From contig NZ_CP187555.1 of the NCBI RefSeq assembly GCF_049860805.1, positions 1,674,001-1,738,000 on the forward strand: DNA of 64,000 nt, written 5' to 3'. A program made the position numbers and the translations under genes. Positions within the stretch are counted from its first letter, which is position 1, and every line of letters begins with the position of its first letter. A model generated the notes under the pieces. It was not told where the DNA came from and made no database searches. It saw only the letters and a list, made by a program, of their open reading frames with translations. Source of the stretch: Parabacteroides sp900760525 (GTDB lineage Bacteria > Bacteroidota > Bacteroidia > Bacteroidales > Tannerellaceae). Below are positions 1-8,296 of this stretch, piece by piece.

Positions 1-144
1 GGAATACGATAATACACGTTTTCAAGGGGGATATTGTCTGTTTTAACATTTAAATCCGCCCTACCGCAGACATCTTTTCCGGTTCTTGCGAATAAAAGCG
101 GAGAAGAGCAGGAAACGAGGTTTCGAACTTATATTTCAAAACCT

Positions 145-174
145 TTGAATTATAAGACTTTTCTATTACTTTTG
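145..174 (+). promoter_or_regulatory. Bacteroidetes-type promoter of the DUF4373 cassette
   Basis: TTG at 145-147, a 19-nt spacer, then TACTTTTG at 167-174. This fits the -33 TTG / -7 TAnnTTTG pattern of the primary sigma factor of Bacteroidetes. Transcription would begin a few bases after 174, leaving a leader of roughly 155 nt before the first gene. Confidence 0.6.
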
Positions 175-336
175 CCGGCATAGAACCAGGAAGTCGTACC
201 TTTAATGGAAATTCCGGAGTTCGACTTTTTGGTTTACGCTAATACTAAATCCATCAATTCATTCTCCCCTTTTTCATACACCGGAAAGTTAACCTGCGGT
301 TTTTTAATAACATTAACAAAAAAAACAACTATCAAA

Positions 337-1014
337 ATGGCAAGACCCATAAGAAAGGGACTCGGCTATTTTCCGTTGGACACCCATTTCATGTCCGACC
401 GGAAAATACAACGCCTTGCGCAACGATACGGATGCAACGGCATCTGCATCTACCTCGCCACCTTGTGCGAAATCTACGGCGGGAACGGATATTACGCCCG
501 CTACGACAGCGATTTCTGTTTCGACATCGGTTTCACGACCGGACAGGACGAAACGCTTGTGAAAGATGTGATCGGATTCTGTGTGCAGATCCGCCTCTTC
601 GACAGCGAATTGATGGAATACCGGCAGATACTCTCGTCCGTCGGAATCCAACAACGTTTCGAAGAGATCAGCCGGCGTACGGCTGTACGGATCGATACGG
701 ATATCAACCTGCTCGTTCCCCAAACATTATCGACAGATAAAAACGGGGCTACTAAGGCCCATGCAGAAGTTAATGCTACAGAAAGCACCGTTACTGTTGC
801 AAAAACTACCGCCAATGAGGCTGATTCCAGAGTTATTGCGACAAAAACACCCGTTTCTGCTACAATAACCCCGGTAAATATAAATGGAAATATAAATACA
901 AATACAACAACTCAAAAAACAAGATTTTATGGAAATCAACCAAACGATCATGGGGAAGCTGCCCGGCGGGCAGAAATCCTCCGCATGGCTCAAGAAGCAA
1001 CAAGAGGCCGCTGA
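337..1014 (+). CDS. DUF4373 domain protein (Lin1244/Lin1753-like N-terminus)
   Basis: 225 residues. The start MARPIRKGLGYFPLD with the following region to about residue 105 (FDxDIG-like and GNGYY segments) is the DUF4373 domain, found in Bacteroidales and Firmicutes phage and replication-associated proteins; its biochemical role is unknown. The C-terminal third (residues about 120-200) is low complexity, rich in Thr, Asn and Ala, and looks like a linker. The frame is open back to an ATG at 205, but 337 is chosen because family members begin with this MARP/MAR-type sequence. It overlaps the next gene by 86 bp and heads a plus-strand cassette that ends with an amidase. Confidence 0.8.
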   Translation: MARPIRKGLGYFPLDTHFMSDRKIQRLAQRYGCNGICIYLATLCEIYGGNGYYARYDSDFCFDIGFTTGQDETLVKDVIGFCVQIRLFDSELMEYRQILSSVGIQQRFEEISRRTAVRIDTDINLLVPQTLSTDKNGATKAHAEVNATESTVTVAKTTANEADSRVIATKTPVSATITPVNINGNINTNTTTQKTRFYGNQPNDHGEAARRAEILRMAQEATRGR

Positions 1015-1543
1015 GATGTGCAAACGCTACGGGGCGGCCGAACAATTCCTGAAACTGTTCACTCCTGACTTGCAAATCGCTACGGCACGCAACGAGGCAC
1101 GGGCTTATCTCGGCTCCGCCCCGTCGCTGGAGGTCATGGCGGAAGGCTATGGCTGGCAAACCGTCATTGTCTGGCTCTGCATCCTGATCGAAAATTTGAA
1201 TAACTTCACCGGAGTAAGAGAAAAAATGCAGGTTGCACGGCAGAGGGAATTGGCTGCCTTGATACTGGCTGAATATCCCAATCTGAAGGCATCGGAAATT
1301 TTGCTGTTTTTCCATCGTCTCAAATGCGGACGTTACGGACGGTTCTACGGGATGGTGGACGCATTGTTCATCACCTCCTCGCTCCTGCAATTCACCGAAC
1401 AGAGACGCACGGATATCATCCGATATAAAGAAGAGCAATCGCGTGTCGAAAAATCGGCCTTGCCGCCAACCGACACGAGCAAATGCATCACACGTGAAGA
1501 ATATCTGGAACAAAAACGACTAAAAAAGAACAAGAATGGATAA
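929..1543 (+). CDS. conserved Bacteroidales protein of unknown function
   Basis: 204 residues, not recognised with confidence. It is largely helical, with charged N- and C-termini (the tail ends in KRLKKNKNG) and a central segment around residues 75-150 containing a short hydrophobic stretch (TVIVWLCILI) and an aromatic/Arg-rich stretch (CGRYGRFYGM). No signal peptide or catalytic motif was seen. The first 86 bp lie inside the DUF4373 gene; an alternative ATG at 950 would shorten the overlap. The last 8 bp overlap the DUF4248 gene. This tight packing suggests co-translation with both neighbours, and a link to the DUF4373 protein by position only. Confidence 0.65.
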   Translation: MEINQTIMGKLPGGQKSSAWLKKQQEAAEMCKRYGAAEQFLKLFTPDLQIATARNEARAYLGSAPSLEVMAEGYGWQTVIVWLCILIENLNNFTGVREKMQVARQRELAALILAEYPNLKASEILLFFHRLKCGRYGRFYGMVDALFITSSLLQFTEQRRTDIIRYKEEQSRVEKSALPPTDTSKCITREEYLEQKRLKKNKNG

Positions 1544-1766
1544 AGATCGTATCTACGGCCATGCCGAACTGGCCTTGATGTATTTCAAAAACATACAGCC
1601 TAAATCGGCATCCACGCAACTGGCACGCTGGATCAGACGTGACGAAGAACTGTGGGAAGAACTCTTGCTCGCGGGTTACCACAAAGGCCAGAAGGTCTTC
1701 ACTCCACTGCAAACCGCCATCCTCGTCGACCATTTGGGCGACCCGGAAACTTGGGAAGTTAAATAA
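1536..1766 (+). CDS. DUF4248 family protein
   Basis: 76 residues. The pattern YGHAELALMYFKN near residues 7-19, ARWIRRDEELW near 29-40 and the C-terminal FTPLQTAILVDHLGDPE match the small DUF4248 family of Bacteroidetes, probably a helix-turn-helix-like fold of unknown function. Family members often lie beside an HU-like gene and an N-acetylmuramoyl-L-alanine amidase. Here the amidase follows after 181 bp and no HU-like gene is present. That gap has no ORF with coding character; it carries short repeats of the type TACCGACA around 1841-1870 and an AT-rich run just before the amidase. Confidence 0.75.
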   Translation: MDKDRIYGHAELALMYFKNIQPKSASTQLARWIRRDEELWEELLLAGYHKGQKVFTPLQTAILVDHLGDPETWEVK

Positions 1767-1947
1767 CAACGACTACCGATAGGCTTTCCTCCAGTCCGAC
1801 TTCCCGGGTTCTACCCGGCAAACACGTTTTATGCCGACTGATACCGACAAATACCGACACTCGCCGACCAAAGGCGATTCCCCTTCCCGCCCTCCTCCTA
1901 TCTTCGCTTTCGGGAATTAAAAATTGAGAATTGAAAATTAAAAGATC

Positions 1948-2358
1948 ATGAGAAAAATCAATCTGATTGTCTTGCATTGTTCTGCCACGAGGGAGACACA
2001 AGACTACACGTCCGAACAGTTGGAACGCGACCACAAAGCACGCGGGTTCGTCCGGGCAGGCTACAACTACTATGTCCGCCGCAGCGGTCAAATCGTCCCC
2101 ATGCGGCCTCTCGAACAGATTCCGGCACATGTGAAGGGCTACAACCGCAACAGCATCGGCATTTGCTACGAAGGCGGGTTGGATGCCGCCGGCAATCCTG
2201 AAGACACCCGGACGGACGAGCAAAAGGAATCACTCAAAATTCTGCTGAAACTCTTGAAAATAAGATATCCGATGAGCCGGATATGCGGCCACCGGGATTT
2301 AGGAGCACACAAAGCCTGTCCTTGTTTTAATGCGGAGGAAGAATATGCGGAACTGTAA
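1948..2358 (+). CDS. N-acetylmuramoyl-L-alanine amidase (Amidase_2, endolysin type)
   Basis: 136 residues, a single Amidase_2/PGRP-like domain that cleaves the amide bond between MurNAc and L-Ala of peptidoglycan. The first zinc ligand is the His of LIVLHCSATR (about residue 10). The substrate face includes GYNYYVRRSG and AHVKGYNRNSIGICYEGG (about 62-79). The C-terminal GHRDLGAHKACPCF (about 111-124) supplies the second His and the terminal Cys ligand. No signal peptide is present, as in phage T7-lysozyme-like endolysins, so export would need a holin or another route. The next gene starts inside its 3' end. Context and length agree with the small Bacteroidales amidases found near DUF4248 genes. 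Confidence 0.9.
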   Translation: MRKINLIVLHCSATRETQDYTSEQLERDHKARGFVRAGYNYYVRRSGQIVPMRPLEQIPAHVKGYNRNSIGICYEGGLDAAGNPEDTRTDEQKESLKILLKLLKIRYPMSRICGHRDLGAHKACPCFNAEEEYAEL

Positions 2359-2578
2359 GAAAATGCACCATCCGTTCACCTGCCAGCTGACCGTGGCCGT
2401 CGCACTGTCGCTGGCGGGGATCGCACTGCTGTTCATGGGATTCTGGTGTTCCCCGGCAGGCGAGATACATAATTCCGTACTGGTCGGATTCGGCGAGATA
2501 TCCACTTTTTCCGGTGCGCTGTTCGGAGTCGACTATACCTATAAATACAAATACAGGAAACAAGATGAAAAAAAATAA
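2345..2578 (+). CDS. small membrane protein with two predicted spans, holin-like
   Basis: 77 residues. Two hydrophobic segments (about residues 13-35, VAVALSLAGIALLFMGFW, and about 46-60, around the GFGEISTFSGALFGV region) are joined by a short loop, and the C-terminus is strongly basic (YKYKYRK). Size, topology and charged tail resemble holins and the small membrane proteins that follow Bacteroidales amidases, but no holin family was recognised. Start choice: ATG 2345 has GGAGGA at 2334-2339 just upstream, whereas an in-frame ATG at 2330 has none. The gene overlaps the amidase 3' end by 14 bp and the next gene by 14 bp, suggesting translational coupling. Confidence 0.7.
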   Translation: MRNCKKMHHPFTCQLTVAVALSLAGIALLFMGFWCSPAGEIHNSVLVGFGEISTFSGALFGVDYTYKYKYRKQDEKK

Positions 2579-3026
2579 AGGATTCCGGTTTACGATCGGA
2601 TGCCCGGCAATAGGGCTACTATTGCTCCTGCCGTCCTGCTCGGTACGAAAACAACGGGAAAAATCGACATGGCGGCAGGAGGAAACGTACTGCCTGCACA
2701 CAGACAGTCTCTTTTCGAGAGGCAAGCGCAGGATGGAGAGCGAGAGCATCCGCCAGTGGGAAATGGTCCGCCTTTCTCCACCCGACAGCGCAGGCAGGCA
2801 ACACGTATCGGCAGTTGTCCGGAGCCGGGACACCCGGAGCAGCCGTTCCTTCTCGGAGGACAGCCTGCGGCGAAACGTCACCGGAACCGTCCGGCAAAAG
2901 GAGGACGACCGTTCGCGAGACAAGGCAGAAAAACAGCAGACCCCGACCGCCTTATGGAAATGGGCGGCCGGGGTCATTGCCGTTATCGGCGGAATCACAG
3001 GACTCCGCAGGATCGGCAGGCATTAG
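2565..3026 (+). CDS. lipoprotein with C-terminal membrane span, u-spanin-like
   Basis: 153 residues. The N-terminus is a lipoprotein signal (MKKNKGF, a hydrophobic run, lipobox LPSC with Cys at about residue 25). The middle is very hydrophilic, rich in Arg, Ser, Glu and Asp, and probably extended or coiled. A hydrophobic segment near the C-terminus (about 132-146, WAAGVIAVIGGITG) is followed by RRIGRH. An outer-membrane lipid anchor plus one C-terminal inner-membrane span is the layout of unimolecular spanins, which fuse the two membranes in phage lysis. Function is inferred from topology and from its position after an amidase and a two-span protein. The 3' end overlaps gltA by 4 bp in convergent orientation. 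Confidence 0.65.
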   Translation: MKKNKGFRFTIGCPAIGLLLLLPSCSVRKQREKSTWRQEETYCLHTDSLFSRGKRRMESESIRQWEMVRLSPPDSAGRQHVSAVVRSRDTRSSRSFSEDSLRRNVTGTVRQKEDDRSRDKAEKQQTPTALWKWAAGVIAVIGGITGLRRIGRH

Positions 3027-4366
3027 CGTTCGGCGACAGGAACGTATTTCAGTTCTTCGAGGACGTTCTTGTAGGCCGGGCGGATGATGCGTTTGCCTTC
3101 GAAGTTCAGCTCTTCGATGCGGTGGGCAGTCCATCCGACGATACGTGCCATAGCGAACAGAGGCGTGTAAATTTCCTGCGGCAATCCGATCATTTCATAC
3201 ACGAAACCGGAATAGAAATCGACGTTCGAGGAGACGCGTTTCTTCGTTCCTTTATGCTTGGCGAAACATTCGATGGCGCGCGCTTCGAGCAATTCGAGGA
3301 AAGCAAATTCTTCTTCACGCCCTTTTTCCTTCGCGAGATCGCGTGCCAGCTCTTTCAAGACAACGGCACGGGGATCGGAAATCGTATAGACGGCGTGTCC
3401 GATACCGTAGATCAGGCCGGTCTTGTTATAGGCTTCCTTGTTCAGCATACGCATGAAATAGGTATCTATCTCGTCCACATTCTTCCAGTCGGCGATATTC
3501 TCTTTCAGATGATGGAACATATCGACAACCTGTATATTGGCTCCCCCATGCAACGGGCCTTTCAGCGAACCGATACCGGCGGCAATGGAAGAATAAGTGT
3601 CCGTACCGGTGGAACTGGTCACACGGACGGTAAACGTGGAGTTGTTACCTCCGCCGTGTTCGGCCTGCAGGACAAGCAACAGGTCGAGCGTACGGGCTTC
3701 CAGGTCGGTGAAATCTTTTTTCAGCATATGCAGGAAGTTCTCGGCGATCGAAAGGTTTTCATGCGGGTGGCGGATATGCAGCGAACGGCCTTGCTGGCTG
3801 TGCCGGTAAATATTGTAAGCATAGGCGATGATGGTCGGGAAACGTGAGATCAGTTCGATCGACTGGCGCATCAGGTTGTCGCGCGAGGTATCGTCGGGGT
3901 TCGGGTCGAACGTGTACATTTCGAGGACGCTACGGGCCAGGATGTTCATGATGTTCTGTCCCTCCAGGTCGAGGATGTTCATCTTCGTCTTCTGTTCGAG
4001 CGGCATATTGTCGCAGATCAGTTCCTTGAAACCTGCCAATTCTTCCTTGTCGGGCAATTTTCCGGACAGAAGCAGGTAGGCGACTTCTTCAAAGCCGAAA
4101 CGTTTTTCCTTGATCAGCCCGTGTGCGATGTCTTCCACATCATACCCGCGGTAAAACAGCTTTCCGGGGATCGCTTTCAGACCGCCTTCGGGCAGGCGTT
4201 CGTAACCGACCACGTTGCCGACCTTCGTCAGCCCTACCAACACACCTGTGCCGTCTTCGTTACGAAGCCCGCGCTTCACATTGTACATCGGGAACAGTTC
4301 GTTGTCAATCTTGCATGCTTCTTTGGATGCATCGGACAATTTGTAAATAATATATTCTTTCTTCAT
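3023..4366 (-). CDS. gltA: citrate synthase
   Basis: 447 residues, cytosolic; condenses oxaloacetate and acetyl-CoA to citrate. The catalytic set is visible: His237 in QAEHGGGN, His324 in GIGHAVY and Asp383 in NVDFYSG, with His273 in PLHGGAN on the oxaloacetate side. The N-terminal about 60 residues (ELFPMYNVKRGLRNEDGTG) are typical of the longer anaerobe-type citrate synthases. It is the last gene of a minus-strand acnA-icd-gltA group, 36 bp after icd, so the three first steps to 2-oxoglutarate are probably co-transcribed for glutamate supply. No strong terminator was seen; its 3' end meets the lipoprotein gene tail to tail. Confidence 0.95.
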   Translation of the reverse strand: MKKEYIIYKLSDASKEACKIDNELFPMYNVKRGLRNEDGTGVLVGLTKVGNVVGYERLPEGGLKAIPGKLFYRGYDVEDIAHGLIKEKRFGFEEVAYLLLSGKLPDKEELAGFKELICDNMPLEQKTKMNILDLEGQNIMNILARSVLEMYTFDPNPDDTSRDNLMRQSIELISRFPTIIAYAYNIYRHSQQGRSLHIRHPHENLSIAENFLHMLKKDFTDLEARTLDLLLVLQAEHGGGNNSTFTVRVTSSTGTDTYSSIAAGIGSLKGPLHGGANIQVVDMFHHLKENIADWKNVDEIDTYFMRMLNKEAYNKTGLIYGIGHAVYTISDPRAVVLKELARDLAKEKGREEEFAFLELLEARAIECFAKHKGTKKRVSSNVDFYSGFVYEMIGLPQEIYTPLFAMARIVGWTAHRIEELNFEGKRIIRPAYKNVLEELKYVPVAER

Positions 4367-4402
4367 GACAGTAATTTTTTAATCTATTCAATTTCTTTGT
4401 CG

Positions 4403-5662
4403 TTACAGGATCGACATTATATATTCGCCAAACTCCCGGGTGCCGAGAGATTGTCCGTTCGGCATGAAACGGGCCAGATCGTGGGTGGCCTTTCCTTCGG
4501 AAAAGGCGTGTTCGAGCGCGGCGGTTATCAGCCGTCCGGCTTCGTTCCATCCCATATATTCGAGCATCATGACGGAAGAGAGCAAGAGGGAGCAGGGGTT
4601 CACGACGTTTTTGCCGGCGATGTTGGGCGCTGTCCCGTGTGTCGCTTCGAAGATCGCATAGCCGCTGTCGTAGTTGATGTTGGCTCCAGGTGCAATGCCG
4701 ATACCGCCTACCATCGCCGCCAACTGGTCGGAGACATAATCGCCGTTGAGGTTCAGTGTGGCGATCACCGAATATTCTTCCGGCACGAGGAGGGTGTTCT
4801 GCAGGAAAGCGTCGGCAATCACATCTTTGACGACGACCTTTCCGGCTGCCTCGGCTTCCAAGAGAGCGGCTGCGGCGGCATCCTCTCCTTTTTCCTTCTT
4901 AATCTTCTCATACTGGGGCCAGGTGAAGGTCTTATCGGGAAATTCGCGTTCCGCAAGCGCATATCCCCACAGTTTGAATCCGCCTTCCGTAAACTTCATG
5001 ATGTTTCCTTTATGCACCAACGTGACGCTGGGCAGGCGGTTGGCCAAGGCAAACTCGATGGCGGCGCGTACGAGACGTTCCGTACCCTCGATCGAAACAG
5101 GTTTCACGCCGAAAGAGGAGGTTTCGGGAAAACGCACCTTCGTCACACCCATCTCTTCCGTCAGGAATTTGAGGAATTTGCGGGCTTCGGGCGTCCCTTG
5201 CTGCCATTCGATGCCGGCATAGATATCTTCGGTGTTCTCGCGAAAGATATACATATCGACTTTTTCCGGTTCTTTGATGGGAGTCACGACTCCACGGAAC
5301 CAGCGTACCGGACGGAGGCAGACATAGAGGTCGAGGGTTTGCCGGAGGGCAACGTTCAGCGAACGGATGCCGCCGCCGATGGGGGTTGTCAACGGGCCTT
5401 TGATCCCGATCATATATTCACGAAAAGCCTCCATCGTTTCGTCGGGCAGCCAACTGCCGGTTTGCTTGAAGGCTTTCCCGCCAGCCAGCACTTCCTTCCA
5501 TTCGATCGCCCGCTTGCCGCCATACGCCCTGCCGATCGCTTCGTTGACGATGCGCTGGCAGACCGGCGTGATTTCCGCACCTACTCCATCTCCCTCTATA
5601 AAGGGAATGACTACTTTATCGGGGACAAGGAGCGTCCCGTTTTGTTTTGTAATCTTGTTCAT
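4403..5662 (-). CDS. icd: isocitrate dehydrogenase, NADP-dependent type
   Basis: 419 residues, the length of the E. coli Icd family; converts isocitrate to 2-oxoglutarate and CO2. Seen motifs: VIPFIEGDGVG near the N-terminus, the substrate serine loop in GGGIRSLNVALRQ, RENTEDIYAGIEW, the HKGNIMKFTEG nucleotide/substrate segment, and GTAPNIAGKNVVNP near the C-terminus with Asp ligands in NYDSGYAIFEATHGT. NADP preference is assumed from the family. It sits between acnA (207 bp upstream) and gltA (36 bp downstream). The acnA-icd gap contains a palindromic repeat that may stabilise or terminate part of the transcript. Confidence 0.93.
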   Translation of the reverse strand: MNKITKQNGTLLVPDKVVIPFIEGDGVGAEITPVCQRIVNEAIGRAYGGKRAIEWKEVLAGGKAFKQTGSWLPDETMEAFREYMIGIKGPLTTPIGGGIRSLNVALRQTLDLYVCLRPVRWFRGVVTPIKEPEKVDMYIFRENTEDIYAGIEWQQGTPEARKFLKFLTEEMGVTKVRFPETSSFGVKPVSIEGTERLVRAAIEFALANRLPSVTLVHKGNIMKFTEGGFKLWGYALAEREFPDKTFTWPQYEKIKKEKGEDAAAAALLEAEAAGKVVVKDVIADAFLQNTLLVPEEYSVIATLNLNGDYVSDQLAAMVGGIGIAPGANINYDSGYAIFEATHGTAPNIAGKNVVNPCSLLLSSVMMLEYMGWNEAGRLITAALEHAFSEGKATHDLARFMPNGQSLGTREFGEYIMSIL

Positions 5663-5721
5663 AATACTGATTATTTATTTTTATGGATGATGATTTATGG
5701 GTGTGAATTAATAATGGAGAC

Positions 5722-5810
5722 TCGTAGAGGCGGGGTTCTACTCCGCCCAATGGAAATAACGTCTGCCTTGCCGGATTCAAAGGGCAGAGCAGAGCCCTGC
5801 CCCTACGGGA
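5722..5810. repeat. REP/BIME-like palindromic element in the acnA-icd spacer
   Basis: Two inverted half-elements. The left half at 5722-5750 (TCGTAGAGGCGGGGTTCTAC, then TCCGCCC) reappears as the approximate reverse complement at 5781-5809 (GGGCAGAGCAGAGCCCTGCC then CCTACGGG). Each half can fold alone (GGCGG/CCGCC; GGGCAG/CTGCCC). A single related half-element lies at 26628-26685, with the same following sequence GTCTGCCTTGCC, so this is a dispersed family and not a chance hairpin. Confidence 0.75.
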
Positions 5811-5869
5811 TGATAATCATTTTGTATAACCATGTCATCCATGTTCCACACCGGTAAATCAATAATTTA

Positions 5870-8116
5870 TCACCGGGCTGCATTCAAGGCTGCACCCGCT
5901 TTAAACCATTTTATCTGCAACTCATTATAGGTATGATTCACCGCGAATGATTCTTCCGTGCCGTCGGCATGGTACAGAATTGCCGTCAGCGGTTTTCCGG
6001 GTGCGAACTCTTTCAGGCCGATAATCGAGATTTTGTCCTCTTCGCGCACTTTCTTATAATCATCCTTATCGGCAAAGGTGAGGGCAAGCATACCCTGTTT
6101 TTTCAGGTTCGTTTCATGGATGCGGGCGAAACTCTTGGCAAGGATCACTTTCACATTCAGGAAACGGGGTTCCATAGCGGCATGTTCGCGGGACGATCCC
6201 TCCCCATAGTTCTCTTCCGCTACGACGATAGAGGAGATTCCCTTTGCCTTATATTGCTTAGCGACAGCGGAGACAGCTTCATATTCGCCGTTCAACTGGT
6301 TCAGCACACTGTTTGTCTTCCCGTTGAAAGCATTCACGGCCCCCATCAGCATATTGTCCGAAATATTTTCCAGATGGCCACGGAAACGGAGCCACGGACC
6401 TGCCATCGAAATATGGTCGGTCGTACATTTGCCTTCGGCTTTCAGCAACAACGGCATTTCGATCAGGTCTTTGCCATCCCAGGGAGCGAAAGGTTTCAAT
6501 TCCTGCAAGCGATTGGATCCGGAGGCGATCACGACCTCGACCTCCTTGCCCGTCGGAGCGAGATAGCCGTTGTCTTTTACTTCGAATCCTTTCGACGGGA
6601 AATCGGTACCTTTCGGTTCATTTAGTTTTACTTCGCGGCCGTCGGCTGTTTTCAGGGTATCGGTCAGCGGGTTGAAGCAGAGGTCTCCGGCAATGGTCAA
6701 CGCCAGTGTCAGTTCCGGGGAAGCGACAAAAGCGTGTGTGTTCGGGTTGCCGTCTGCACGTTTGGCGAAATTACGGTTAAAGGAGGTGACGATGGAGTTT
6801 TTGCGCGTATTGTCGTCGGTATGCCGTTTCCATTGCCCGATACACGGGCCGCAGGCGTTGGCCATAATCGTTGCGCCGATCTTCTCGAAATCGCCGAGAA
6901 TGCCGTCCCGTTCGGCCGTATAGCGGATTTGTTCGGAACCGGGGTTGATAATAAGCGGGGCTTCCACCGGAATCTTGTCTTCGGCAGCCTGGCGGGCGAT
7001 CGAGGCGGCACGGCTCAAGTCCTGGTAGGACGAGTTCGTGCAGGAACCGATCAGTCCGACTTCCATCTTACGTGGCCAGCCGTTCTCCTTCACTTTGGCG
7101 GCAAATTCGGAGATAGGCGTGGCGGCATCCGGTGTGAACGGGCCGTTGATATGCGGTTCCAATTCGGACAAGTTGATGACGATCACACGGTCGTAGAAAG
7201 AATCCGGCTGTGCCCGTACATCCATATCGGCTTCCAGATAGTCGGAGATAGCTGTCGCCCATTCGGCAACCGTATCGCGTCCGGTGGCACGCAGGTAAGT
7301 AGCCATATTCCGGTCGAATGGGAAAAGGGAGGTTGTGGCTCCTACCTCGGCGCCCATATTACAGATCGTCGCTTTACCTGTCGCTGACAAGGATTCAGCT
7401 CCGGGACCGAAATATTCGATGATGGCATTCGTTCCCCCCTTCACGGTCAGGATTCCGGCCAATTTCAGGATCACATCTTTCGGAGATGCCCATCCACTCA
7501 GGCTACCGGTCAGCTTTACGCCGATCAGTTTCGGCATTTTCAGTTCCCATTCCATGCCGGTCATCACATCCACAGCGTCAGCGCCGCCTACGCCGATAGC
7601 GATCATACCCAGACCGCCCGCATTAGGCGTATGCGAGTCCGTACCGACCATCATGCCGCCGGGAAAGGCATAATTCTCAAGCACCACCTGATGGATGATT
7701 CCGGCTCCCGGTTTCCAGAAGCCGATACCGTATTTGTCGGAAACGGATTTCAGGAAATCGTAGACCTCGCTGTTGCTCTGCGTAGCCGTTGCGATATCCG
7801 TCTTCGCTCCCATGTTTGCCTGGATCAGGTGATCGCAGTGCACGGTGGCGGGAACGGCAGATTTGGACTTCCCTGCATTCATAAACTGAAGCAGGGCCAT
7901 CTGTGCAGTCGCATCCTGCATCGCGACACGATCGGGACGGAAATTCACATAATCTTCACCACGGCGGAAGGGACGGACGTCCGATTCGTTATACAAATGT
8001 GCATATAAGATTTTTTCGGCCAGTGTCAACGGACGGCCAACGTGTTTGCGGGCTGCATCCACCCGCTTTGGAAAATTAGAATAAAAGCTTCTCAGCATGT
8101 CAATGTCGTACACCAT
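5870..8116 (-). CDS. acnA: aconitate hydratase
   Basis: 748 residues; isomerises citrate to isocitrate through cis-aconitate with a [4Fe-4S] cluster. The cluster cysteines are visible: Cys359 in GSCTNSSYQDLSRA and Cys422/Cys425 in ACGPCIGQW. Other family blocks are VGTDSHTPNAGGLG (about 157-170) and the swivel domain near the C-terminus with NYGEGSSREHAAMEPR. The single long chain resembles mitochondrial-type aconitases of Bacteroidetes more than AcnB. It is the first gene of the minus-strand acnA-icd-gltA group. Upstream, a strong hairpin separates it from aspD. A gene symbol of acn would be equally suitable. Confidence 0.94.
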   Translation of the reverse strand: MVYDIDMLRSFYSNFPKRVDAARKHVGRPLTLAEKILYAHLYNESDVRPFRRGEDYVNFRPDRVAMQDATAQMALLQFMNAGKSKSAVPATVHCDHLIQANMGAKTDIATATQSNSEVYDFLKSVSDKYGIGFWKPGAGIIHQVVLENYAFPGGMMVGTDSHTPNAGGLGMIAIGVGGADAVDVMTGMEWELKMPKLIGVKLTGSLSGWASPKDVILKLAGILTVKGGTNAIIEYFGPGAESLSATGKATICNMGAEVGATTSLFPFDRNMATYLRATGRDTVAEWATAISDYLEADMDVRAQPDSFYDRVIVINLSELEPHINGPFTPDAATPISEFAAKVKENGWPRKMEVGLIGSCTNSSYQDLSRAASIARQAAEDKIPVEAPLIINPGSEQIRYTAERDGILGDFEKIGATIMANACGPCIGQWKRHTDDNTRKNSIVTSFNRNFAKRADGNPNTHAFVASPELTLALTIAGDLCFNPLTDTLKTADGREVKLNEPKGTDFPSKGFEVKDNGYLAPTGKEVEVVIASGSNRLQELKPFAPWDGKDLIEMPLLLKAEGKCTTDHISMAGPWLRFRGHLENISDNMLMGAVNAFNGKTNSVLNQLNGEYEAVSAVAKQYKAKGISSIVVAEENYGEGSSREHAAMEPRFLNVKVILAKSFARIHETNLKKQGMLALTFADKDDYKKVREEDKISIIGLKEFAPGKPLTAILYHADGTEESFAVNHTYNELQIKWFKAGAALNAAR

Positions 8117-8222
8117 ATCTGTTCTTTTTATTAGTTAGCAATGTAGGCTGGGATAAAAATAGTATTTATATGAATACCTTTTATTCAATAATTTCTATAG
8201 ACCGATAAAGGGCATCTATAAG

Positions 8223-8268
8223 AACGGGCTCCCTATACGTTCAATAATAGAACGTAGCGAGAGCCCGT
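8223..8268 (-). terminator. long hairpin between aspD and acnA
   Basis: AACGGGCTC at 8223-8231 pairs with GAGCCCGTT at 8260-8268, with an inner pairing ACGTTC/GAACGT around the loop. It lies just downstream of aspD and about 110 bp upstream of the acnA start. The T-run is better on the plus strand than on the minus strand, so it may act as a processing or attenuating hairpin and not as a classical terminator. Confidence 0.5.
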
Positions 8269-8296
8269 TTTGTTCAAAGGCTTTATTTATTTCTTC

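Noticed and set aside
205..336. Upstream in-frame extension of the DUF4373 gene starting at ATG 205
   Set aside because: The family start (MARP) is at 337 and the 44 extra residues have no recognisable features; the stretch is more likely leader.
2600..3847. Long open frame on the plus strand across the lipoprotein and antisense to gltA
   Set aside because: It runs antisense through a clear citrate synthase and has low-complexity, shadow-like composition.
4121..5857. 578-codon plus-strand open frame antisense to gltA and icd
   Set aside because: Open only because of codon bias on the opposite strand; both underlying genes are well supported.
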